Assembly: GCA_030605915.1 (NCBI GenBank)
Contig: JAUWHM010000132.1
Coordinates: 1 to 11,778, forward strand
Reading direction: 5' to 3'
Length of the DNA: 11,778 bases
Origin: Nitrospirota bacterium
GTDB lineage: Bacteria; NPL-UPA2; JAGMAN01
This document shows positions 5,972-11,778 of the stretch, in pieces (the first letter of the stretch is position 1; the number at the start of each line of letters is the position of its first letter). The translations under genes and the position numbers were made by a program. The notes below the pieces were generated by a model. That model was not told where the DNA came from and searched no databases. It saw only the letters and a list, made by a program, of their open reading frames with translations.

Positions 5972-6385
5972 ATGGTTGGCGTCATTATTGCTACCCACAG
6001 GAACTTAGGGAAAGAGCTTGTTAAGGCGGCAGAGAATATCCTCGGTCCAGTGGAAAAGTGCCAGGTGGTCAGCATCGAGACCGCAGACCGCCGAGAGGAT
6101 ATTCGAAGTAAGTTCCGCCGAGCCGTTAAAGAAGTTGATTGCAGAGAAGGGGTGTTGATTCTAACTGACATGTTTGGAGGAAGTGCCTGTAACATCAGCT
6201 ACTCCTTTTCCAATGACCATAATCTGAGAATTGTTACGGGAGTGAATCTGCCCATGGTCCTGGAATTGGCTACCCATAGAAATTTAAATGACCTGAGAAA
6301 GTTAGCTCTCCTCATAGAGAGGACAGGAAGGGCGAGCATCCTCAGAGCTGATGAGAAGCTTAGGGAGAAAGGCGAGAAGGTATGA
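5972..6385 (+). CDS. PTS mannose-type EIIA domain protein
   Basis: This is a 137-residue stand-alone EIIA of the mannose family (ManX N-terminal domain, as in EIIA-Man or DhaM-like domains). The start VGVIIATHRNLGKELVKAAENILG carries the phospho-acceptor His9, matching His10 of E. coli ManX. The central GVLILTDMFGGSACNIS (residues 60-76) is the second family block, with Asp66 and the Gly-Gly-Ser turn. TGVNLPMVLEL (89-99) is the third. No EIIB, EIIC or EIID is fused or adjacent, so it is unlikely to serve a transporter encoded here. Similar single EIIA-Man proteins lie in ptsN/HPr/EI clusters of other bacteria and are thought to be regulatory. It is spaced one base after ptsN and one base before HPr. 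Confidence 0.88.
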   Translation: MVGVIIATHRNLGKELVKAAENILGPVEKCQVVSIETADRREDIRSKFRRAVKEVDCREGVLILTDMFGGSACNISYSFSNDHNLRIVTGVNLPMVLELATHRNLNDLRKLALLIERTGRASILRADEKLREKGEKV

Positions 6386-6386
6386 G

Positions 6387-6659
6387 ATGTCCTGGTTTCA
6401 AACTACAGTCCAGATTGAGAACGAATTGGGTTTGCACGCTCGGGCGGCCGCTCTCCTGGTTCAGCAAGCCAACAAGTTCCGCTGTCGGATCACCCTGGAG
6501 AAAGATGGGCAGAGGGTGAACGGGAAGAGCATCATGGGAGTGATGATGTTGGCGGCCGGAAAGGGAAGCAGTCTGAGAATAACAGCCAGGGGAAACGATG
6601 CCGAAAGAGCGGTCCGAGCTTTAGAGGAACTGGTGGAGGATAAATTTGGAGAAGAATGA
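6387..6659 (+). CDS. ptsH: Phosphocarrier protein HPr
   Basis: This 90-residue HPr passes phosphate from enzyme I to EIIA domains. The active site is NELGLHARAAALLVQQA, with His17. The regulatory loop is VNGKSIMGVMMLAAGKGS, where Ser48 sits 31 residues after the active His, as Ser46 does after His15 in classical HPr. Ser48 could be a target of HPr kinase, but no hprK is in the window. ATG 6387 is chosen because GAGAAGG (6374-6380) lies six bases upstream and because the protein then begins at the first beta strand. An upstream in-frame ATG at 6351 would add a basic 12-residue tail lying within the EIIA gene. The 3' end overlaps enzyme I by 14 bases. Confidence 0.93.
   Translation: MSWFQTTVQIENELGLHARAAALLVQQANKFRCRITLEKDGQRVNGKSIMGVMMLAAGKGSSLRITARGNDAERAVRALEELVEDKFGEE
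6635..6640 (+). promoter_or_regulatory. Ribosome binding site supporting a TTG start for enzyme I
   Basis: GGAGGA (6635-6640) lies five bases before TTG 6646. No ATG or GTG occurs in frame before the conserved N-terminal KGIGVSPG motif, so TTG is the best start. The site lies inside the HPr gene, consistent with translational coupling. Confidence 0.7.
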
Positions 6660-8412
6660 ACTGAAGGGAATTGGGGTCTCCCCGGGAGTAATCACCGGGA
6701 AGGTCTTCCTCCTAAACGGGGAGAGGTTCTCCATCCCCAAAAGGGAGATTTCTGAGGGAGAAGTGGCTGAGGAACTGGCCCGCTTCGAGAAGGCCCTGGC
6801 CCAGACCACGGAAGAGGTTATCCTGATACGTAAGAAAGTAGCTAAGGAGATAGACGAAGAGCATGCTCATATTTTAGATGCCCACCTTCTGGTACTGGAA
6901 GATATTCTCCTTATTGAAGAAACAATGAAGAGGGTGGAGAAGGAGAAATTAAATGTAGAGTGTGTTTTCTCCCAGGTCTTGGAGAATTTAGCTGAAAAGT
7001 TTGAGACTATGGACGATCCCTACCTTAAGGAGCGGGCCGCTGATGTGCGGGATGTGGGCAGACGGGTGCTCCGCAATCTACTCGGTCGGGAGCGCAGAGA
7101 TTTATCCAGCCTGGAGGAGGAGGTAATTGTAGTTGCTTATGACTTATCTCCTTCCGACACAGCGGCCATGCACAAGGAGAAGGTGGCTGCCTTTGTCACC
7201 GATGTAGGAGGGAAGACCTCCCATACGGCCATTATGGCCCGGGCCTTAGAGATTCCCGCCGTGGTGGCTTTGAAGGATGTAACTGCTAAGGTCAAGCGGG
7301 GAGATCGGATAATCGTGGATGGGACCAATGGAGCGGTCATCATCAATCCTGACGAAGAGACCCTGAAAAAATATAAAGCGGAAGGGGTCGAGTTGGAGGT
7401 CATGGAGAGGAAGTTAGAGGAGTTTAAAGATTTGGCGGCCCAAACCCTGGACAGACATCGCGTGGAGCTGGCGGCCAACTTAGAGATGCCAGAGGAAATC
7501 CCCTCCATCTTAGCTCATGGAGCGGATGGAATTGGCCTTTACCGAACTGAGTTCTTCTATCTCAACCGGGCCGACCTTCCCACGGAAGATGAGCACTATC
7601 AATCTTATAAATCTGTAGCCGAGAAGATGGTTCCTCATTCGGTCATAATTCGGACACTGGATTTAGGGGGAGATAAGTTCTTATCCCAACTACAGATTCC
7701 CCGGGAAATGAATCCATTCCTTGGCTGGCGAGCCATCCGCTTTTGCTTAGAACGCCCGGATATCTTTAAGACACAGCTTCGGGCCATCTTGAGGGCCAGC
7801 CTGCATGGAAAGCTGAAGATAATGTATCCGCTGATCTCTGGCGTAGAGGAGTTAAAGAGAGCCAACCAGATACTAAAAGAGGTGAGAGAGGAACTTCGCG
7901 CTAAAGGAGTTGCCTTCGATGAGAACTTAGAAGTGGGAGCCATGATAGAGACGCCTTCTGCGGCTATGACGGCTGATATCTTAGCCAGGGAAGTAGACTT
8001 CTTCAGCATTGGAACCAATGACCTCATCCAGTACTCCTTAGCCATAGATCGGGTGAATGAGAGGATCGCCTACCTTTACGAACCGGCCCATCCCGCCGTG
8101 CTTCGTTTAATTAAATCCATTGTTGAAGCTGGTCACCGACAGAGAATATGGGTGGGAATGTGTGGGGAAATGGCTGGTGAGCCATTGTTTGCCCTGATAC
8201 TCTTAGGAATGGGTTTAGATGAGTTGAGCATGAGTGCTGTGGCCCTTCCTAAAATCAAGAAGATAATTAGAGCGGTCACCCTGAAGGAAACCAGGCGCTT
8301 GGTGAAGGAGGTCTTAACCTTGTCAACAGCTAGGGAGATCGAGCAGCTTGTCCGGGAGAAGTTGATTGAGGTTGCTCCGGATGTGCTGACTCAGCCGGCA
8401 GGGGGTCAATGA
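6646..8412 (+). CDS. ptsI: PTS enzyme I (phosphoenolpyruvate-protein phosphotransferase)
   Basis: Enzyme I takes phosphate from PEP and gives it to HPr, starting the relay. The order of parts is standard. The N-terminal strand is LKGIGVSPGVITGKV (residues 6-20). A helical HPr-binding domain follows (about 30-145). The phosphohistidine domain has GGKTSHTAIMARALEIPAVV, with His193. The C-terminal PEP-binding barrel has GIGLYRTEFFYL (295-306), RTLDLGGDK (336-344), NPFLGWRAIR (356-365), GAMIETPSAA (431-440), FFSIGTNDLIQY (452-463) and the active-site Cys506 in GMCGEMAG. The length of 588 residues is slightly above the usual 570-575, from a C-terminal tail. It uses a TTG start and overlaps HPr by 14 bases and the next gene by 4. 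It lacks the GAF domain of the PtsP paralogue. Confidence 0.96.
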   Translation: MEKNELKGIGVSPGVITGKVFLLNGERFSIPKREISEGEVAEELARFEKALAQTTEEVILIRKKVAKEIDEEHAHILDAHLLVLEDILLIEETMKRVEKEKLNVECVFSQVLENLAEKFETMDDPYLKERAADVRDVGRRVLRNLLGRERRDLSSLEEEVIVVAYDLSPSDTAAMHKEKVAAFVTDVGGKTSHTAIMARALEIPAVVALKDVTAKVKRGDRIIVDGTNGAVIINPDEETLKKYKAEGVELEVMERKLEEFKDLAAQTLDRHRVELAANLEMPEEIPSILAHGADGIGLYRTEFFYLNRADLPTEDEHYQSYKSVAEKMVPHSVIIRTLDLGGDKFLSQLQIPREMNPFLGWRAIRFCLERPDIFKTQLRAILRASLHGKLKIMYPLISGVEELKRANQILKEVREELRAKGVAFDENLEVGAMIETPSAAMTADILAREVDFFSIGTNDLIQYSLAIDRVNERIAYLYEPAHPAVLRLIKSIVEAGHRQRIWVGMCGEMAGEPLFALILLGMGLDELSMSAVALPKIKKIIRAVTLKETRRLVKEVLTLSTAREIEQLVREKLIEVAPDVLTQPAGGQ

Positions 8413-9470
8413 TGAACTTAGATGATTTGAGGATAATCAAAGAGATAGATAAGTCAAATATGCTCCAGATTCTGCTAGACTTTCCCCAGCAGTGGAAGGA
8501 GGCTAAGGAGATTGCCCACCAGTTTTCCTTTCCTCAATATAAGGGGCTAAATAAAATTGTGGTCACTGGTCTGGGGGGTTCGGCTATTGGGGGAGATCTC
8601 CTCCGCGCTTCTTTAGGGGGCGAGATAAAGGTTCCTATCTTCGTTAACCGGAATTATAGCCTACCAGCGTTCGTTGATGAAGGAACGCTTCTCTTTGCCG
8701 TCAGCTATTCCGGGAATACTGAGGAGACCATAAGCGCTTACCAGAAGGCAATTGAGCGCCGAGCTAAGGTTATTGCCATTACCAGCGGCGGAAAGTTAAG
8801 AGACCTTTGCCAAAGCGATGGTGTCCCGGTCATACTCATTCCTGCGGGAATGCCTCCCCGAACCGCGATTGGCTACCTCTTCCTGCCAATGCTCGCTGCT
8901 CTAGCGGAGACTGGTTTAATTGAGGATAAAACTGAGGAGATTGAGGAAACCATCTCCCTTTTGGGGGAGTTGAGGAAAGGATGGGAACCTTCCTCCCCTT
9001 CATCGGGAAATCAGGCTAAGCAGTTAGCCCAGAGACTGCCTGGAAAGCTAATCCTAATCTATGGGTCCAGTGATCACCTGGAAGGAGTTTGCCTGCGGTG
9101 GAAAACCCAGATAAACGAGAATAGTAAAAGTTTGGCTTATACAGTGGCTTTTCCAGAACTCAACCACAATGAGATCGTTGGCTGGGAAGGGATGGAAGAA
9201 CTCAGAAGTAAAATCAAGGTCATCATTCTCCGGGATAAGGGAGACCAGGACAGAATTAAGAGTAGAATAGAGATTACCAAGTCCGTCATTTCGGCTCGGC
9301 CCAATGAAATAGAGGAGGTCTGGTCACAGGGGCACTCTACTCTAGCCAGGCTCTTCTCCCTCATCTACTTAGGAGATTGGGTGAGTTTCTATTTAGCCAT
9401 TCTACAGGGAGTCGATCCCACTCCCGTAAAACCAATTGACCTGTTGAAAAAGAGATTAGCTGAGCTGTGA
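8409..9470 (+). CDS. Bifunctional phosphoglucose/phosphomannose isomerase
   Basis: This 353-residue SIS-domain protein belongs to the family that interconverts glucose 6-phosphate, mannose 6-phosphate and fructose 6-phosphate. The first SIS domain has VVTGLGGSAIGGDLL (residues 51-65) and AVSYSGNTEET (97-107). IPAGMPPRTAIGY (144-156) contains Arg151. WKTQINENSK (231-240) carries Glu237, ELNHNEIVGW (250-259) carries His253, and the end DPTPVKPIDLLKKRL supplies a Lys near 347-348. These match the catalytic residues described for the Pyrobaculum enzyme. ATG 8409 overlaps the enzyme I stop (ATGA); the adjacent ATG at 8412 is an equal candidate and sits six bases after AGGGGG. Fructose 6-phosphate and mannose 6-phosphate made here could feed the nucleotidyltransferase next door. 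Confidence 0.9.
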   Translation: MMNLDDLRIIKEIDKSNMLQILLDFPQQWKEAKEIAHQFSFPQYKGLNKIVVTGLGGSAIGGDLLRASLGGEIKVPIFVNRNYSLPAFVDEGTLLFAVSYSGNTEETISAYQKAIERRAKVIAITSGGKLRDLCQSDGVPVILIPAGMPPRTAIGYLFLPMLAALAETGLIEDKTEEIEETISLLGELRKGWEPSSPSSGNQAKQLAQRLPGKLILIYGSSDHLEGVCLRWKTQINENSKSLAYTVAFPELNHNEIVGWEGMEELRSKIKVIILRDKGDQDRIKSRIEITKSVISARPNEIEEVWSQGHSTLARLFSLIYLGDWVSFYLAILQGVDPTPVKPIDLLKKRLAEL

Positions 9471-10210
9471 AGGCTCTTATCTTGGCCGCTGGCTATGCTA
9501 CCAGACTTTATCCTCTTACCAGGGATAAGCCAAAGGGGCTACTTCCAATAGCTGGTCGGCCGATGATAGAACATATCCTGGAAAAGATAGAGAGCGTTGA
9601 GGAGATAGATGAGATTTATGTAGTCACTAATGAGAGGTTCACCAGACATTTTCAGGCGTGGAGGGATGGTTACCGTGGAAAGAACAAAGTGCAGATTTTG
9701 AATGATGGAACCACCGCCGATGGAAGTAAGCTGGGAGCCATTGGAGATATGAAGTTCGCTGTGGAGGAGAAGGGAATTGACGATGATCTGTTTGTGGTGG
9801 CTGGAGATAACTTATTCCAGTTCAATTTATCTCAATTCTTCTCTTTCTTTAAGGGGAAAGGAACCTCAGTGGCTCTGCGACATATTGAAGATAAGGAATC
9901 GGTGAAGAGATATAGCATGGTCAAACTCGATGAGAAGGGAAGGATAATAGATTTCCAGGAGAAGCCGGCTCATCCCACTACTACCCTGGTGGCTGTGTGC
10001 ATGTATATGTTTCCCAGGGACAAGCTTGGATTGTTCTCCACTTACCTAAATGAAGGCAACAATCCCGATGCTCCGGGATTTTACATCGCTTGGCTGCATA
10101 AGAGGGAACCGGTCTATGGATTCATCTTCCAGGGCCAGTGGTTCGACATCGGAGACCTTCAGTGCTATCAGGAAGCGGATAGAGAATATAGAAAATCCGC
10201 TCAGGGCTAA
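9467..10210 (+). CDS. Sugar-1-phosphate nucleotidyltransferase, substrate unknown
   Basis: This is a 247-residue single-domain NTP-transferase (RmlA/GlmU-N-like fold) that makes an NDP-sugar. The N-terminal signature is LAAGYATRLYPLTRDKPKGLLPI (residues 6-28), with Arg13 and Lys23; it reads AAGYATR where most relatives have AGGxGTR. The metal-binding VAGDNLF (111-117) has Asp114. FQEKP (163-167) and QWFDIGDL (224-231) complete the active site. No left-handed helix repeats or acyltransferase domain follow. The GTG start overlaps the isomerase stop (GTGA), so the two are likely co-translated. A glucose-1-phosphate or mannose-1-phosphate substrate is plausible from that neighbour, but the base and sugar cannot be read from the sequence, and no phosphomutase is adjacent. 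Confidence 0.85.
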   Translation: MKALILAAGYATRLYPLTRDKPKGLLPIAGRPMIEHILEKIESVEEIDEIYVVTNERFTRHFQAWRDGYRGKNKVQILNDGTTADGSKLGAIGDMKFAVEEKGIDDDLFVVAGDNLFQFNLSQFFSFFKGKGTSVALRHIEDKESVKRYSMVKLDEKGRIIDFQEKPAHPTTTLVAVCMYMFPRDKLGLFSTYLNEGNNPDAPGFYIAWLHKREPVYGFIFQGQWFDIGDLQCYQEADREYRKSAQG

Positions 10211-10224
10211 GACCGGAACTTTAT

Positions 10225-10232
10225 AGAGGAGG
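10225..10232 (+). promoter_or_regulatory. Strong Shine-Dalgarno site before metK
   Basis: AGAGGAGG lies six bases before ATG 10239 in the 28-base gap after the nucleotidyltransferase. It is among the best SD matches in the window and suggests metK is translated independently and strongly. The gap is too short to hold a SAM riboswitch. Confidence 0.75.
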
Positions 10233-10238
10233 ATTAAC

Positions 10239-11384
10239 ATGGGGAGAAGTTATCTGTTTACCTCAGAGTCAGTGGCTGAAGGGCATCCGGATAAGATTGC
10301 TGATCAGATCTCTGATGCCATTTTGGATGCTATCATGGCGAAAGACCCTCAAGGCAGGGTAGCCTGTGAGACCTTGGTCACCACCGGACTGGCCCTGGTG
10401 GCCGGGGAGATTACCACTACCTGTTATGTTGATATTCCCGCTATAGTTCGAAGCACTATCAAGCTGGCTGGGTATACCAAACCAGAGTATGGTTTCAACC
10501 ACCAGACCTGCGGAGTAGTAACCTCCATTCAGGAACAGTCTCCGGATATCGCCCTGGGAGTGGATACGGGAGGAGCGGGAGACCAGGGAATGATGTTTGG
10601 CTATGCTACTACTGAGACAGAAGAGCTTATGCCCTTGCCAATTATGTTAGCTCATAAGTTAGTGAGAAGATTAGCCCAGGTGAGGAAAGAATGTATACTT
10701 GATTATCTTCGTCCCGATGGAAAATCTCAGGTCACTGTTGACTACGACGATGGTAAACCAGTGGCGGTAAAGTCGGTGGTGGTCTCTGCCCACCACGGCC
10801 CGGAGGTGAAGACAGAGAGGATTCGGGAAGATATTGAAGAGAAAGTAATTAAGGCCGTTGTTTCCCCAGAGCTCATCAATAAGGAGACTAAATTTCTCAT
10901 TAACCCCACCGGTAGATTTGAGATTGGGGGCCCGCAGGGAGATACGGGCGTAACTGGACGGAAGATCATTGCTGATACCTACGGAGGAGTGGGAAGCCAT
11001 GGGGGAGGATGCTTCTCGGGGAAGGACCCAACCAAGGTAGATCGTTCTGGCTCCTACATGGCCCGTTACTTAGCTAAGAATATTGTCGCAGGCGGGATAG
11101 CTGAGCAGTGTGAGATTCAGATCGCTTATGTTATTGGAGTAGCCGAGCCCGTCTCTCTACTGGTAAATACCTTGGGGACGGGGAAGATTTCTGAGGAAAA
11201 GATAAAGGAATTGATTAAGAAGAACTTCGACCTTACTCCCAAGGGAATCATCAAGCATCTGGACCTTCGCCGTCCCATCTATAAGCGAACGGCCGTCTAT
11301 GGTCACTTTGGCCGCAATGAGGAGGGATTCACCTGGGAAAGAACCGATAAAGCAGAACTGTTGAAGAAGGAAGCCGGGATATAG
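10239..11384 (+). CDS. metK: S-adenosylmethionine synthetase MetK
   Basis: This enzyme makes SAM from methionine and ATP with release of phosphate and pyrophosphate. The bacterial/eukaryotic-type signatures are present: FTSESVAEGHPDKIADQISD (residues 7-26) with His16 and Asp18, GGAGDQGMMFGYA (111-123) for ATP and methionine binding, INPTGRFEIGGPQGDTGVTGRK (221-242), and the glycine-rich GGGCFSGKDPTKVDRS (255-270). Cys258 replaces the more common Ala of GGGAFSGKD, a small oddity. At 381 residues it has normal length. It is clearly the bacterial form, not the divergent archaeal MAT. ahcY follows after 10 bases, pairing SAM synthesis with recycling of the methylation product. Confidence 0.97.
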   Translation: MGRSYLFTSESVAEGHPDKIADQISDAILDAIMAKDPQGRVACETLVTTGLALVAGEITTTCYVDIPAIVRSTIKLAGYTKPEYGFNHQTCGVVTSIQEQSPDIALGVDTGGAGDQGMMFGYATTETEELMPLPIMLAHKLVRRLAQVRKECILDYLRPDGKSQVTVDYDDGKPVAVKSVVVSAHHGPEVKTERIREDIEEKVIKAVVSPELINKETKFLINPTGRFEIGGPQGDTGVTGRKIIADTYGGVGSHGGGCFSGKDPTKVDRSGSYMARYLAKNIVAGGIAEQCEIQIAYVIGVAEPVSLLVNTLGTGKISEEKIKELIKKNFDLTPKGIIKHLDLRRPIYKRTAVYGHFGRNEEGFTWERTDKAELLKKEAGI

Positions 11385-11394
11385 GAGCAAAAGC

Positions 11395-11778
11395 ATGAAA
11401 TATGACATTAATGATATTAAATTAGCTCCCAAGGGTAAACTTAAAATTGAATGGACTGGGGCGGAGATGCCCGTTCTCACCCTTATCAGGAAAAAATTTG
11501 CCAAGTGCAAACCTCTTCGTGGAATTAAATTAGGAGCCTGCCTCCATGTCACTTCCGAAACGGCTAATCTAATGCTCACCTTAAAGGCAGCCGGGGCTTC
11601 TCCCTATCTTTGTGCTTCCAATCCGTTGAGTACCCAGGATGAGGTAGCTGCCTCCCTGGTTAAGCATTATAGAGTACCTGTATTTGCCCGCCGGGGGGAG
11701 AATAATAGGACTTACTATAAGCACATAAATGATGTGCTCGAGTTCAGGCCAACTATTACCATGGACGACGGAGCTGAC
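11395..11778 (+). CDS. ahcY: Adenosylhomocysteinase, 5' part (runs off the window)
   Basis: The first 128 codons of S-adenosylhomocysteine hydrolase are present and the frame is open to the right edge. The enzyme splits S-adenosylhomocysteine, the product of methyl transfer, into adenosine and homocysteine. The start MKYDINDIKLAPKGKLKIEW is followed by the conserved AEMPVLTLIRKKFA (residues 24-37), GACLHVTSETANL (47-59), CASNPLSTQDEVAASL (72-87) and ITMDDGAD at the edge. The short N-terminus and the LCASNPLSTQDEVAA wording look more like the Thermotoga/archaeal branch than the proteobacterial form. ATG 11395 is supported by AGGAG (11383-11387), which overlaps the metK stop. The NAD-binding domain is outside the window. 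Confidence 0.93.
   Translation, partial: MKYDINDIKLAPKGKLKIEWTGAEMPVLTLIRKKFAKCKPLRGIKLGACLHVTSETANLMLTLKAAGASPYLCASNPLSTQDEVAASLVKHYRVPVFARRGENNRTYYKHINDVLEFRPTITMDDGAD

Noticed and set aside
10211..10238. SAM riboswitch or other leader element before metK
   Set aside because: The gap is only 28 bases and holds little more than the SD site.

Overview
The window looks like a compact chromosomal segment of a Gram-negative-type (diderm, LPS-making) bacterium. Genes for heptose and Kdo synthesis and for LPS transport sit beside a small phosphotransferase (PTS) cluster. All genes lie on the + strand, gaps are mostly 0-30 bases, and many starts overlap the previous stop. The gene order, the pared-down PTS locus and the Thermotoga/archaea-like AhcY start suggest an uncultivated candidate-phylum lineage (Omnitrophota or Aerophobetes-like). 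That placement is a guess from memory and was not tested. I see no phage genes, transposase, CRISPR array, rRNA or tRNA.

Layout. Positions 1-275 are AT-rich and hold two copies of a 17-base direct repeat, a consensus sigma-70 promoter (156-184) and a possible 22-codon leader ORF. Positions 276-5433 form an envelope operon: a DUF3108 protein, gmhA, the heptose-7-phosphate kinase, kdsA, kdsC, an LptC-like lipoprotein and lptB. The first three biosynthetic steps toward ADP-heptose are partly covered by GmhA and the kinase. KdsA and KdsC make Kdo. The LptC-like protein and LptB belong to the LPS export machine. The 118-base gap before kdsA and the kdsC/lptC junction both carry inverted repeats.

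A second promoter with a perfect -35, an extended -10 and an 18-base spacer overlaps the lptB stop codon (5430-5459). It opens a second operon: ptsN (EIIA-Ntr), a mannose-type EIIA, HPr, enzyme I, a bifunctional phosphoglucose/phosphomannose isomerase, a sugar-1-phosphate nucleotidyltransferase, metK and the 5' part of ahcY, which runs off the right edge. The PTS proteins form a complete EI-HPr-EIIA relay, but no EIIB or EIIC is present, so the relay is probably regulatory. The isomerase and nucleotidyltransferase fit activation of hexose phosphates for glycans. metK and ahcY make and recycle the SAM pool.

No clearly undescribed system stands out. The points most worth a second look are the repeat/promoter/leader-ORF array at the left edge, the run of three dyads between the heptose kinase and kdsA, the hairpin across the kdsC stop codon, the lack of a separate lptA, and the reduced lptB-ptsN-EIIA-HPr-EI locus without rpoN, hpf or hprK.
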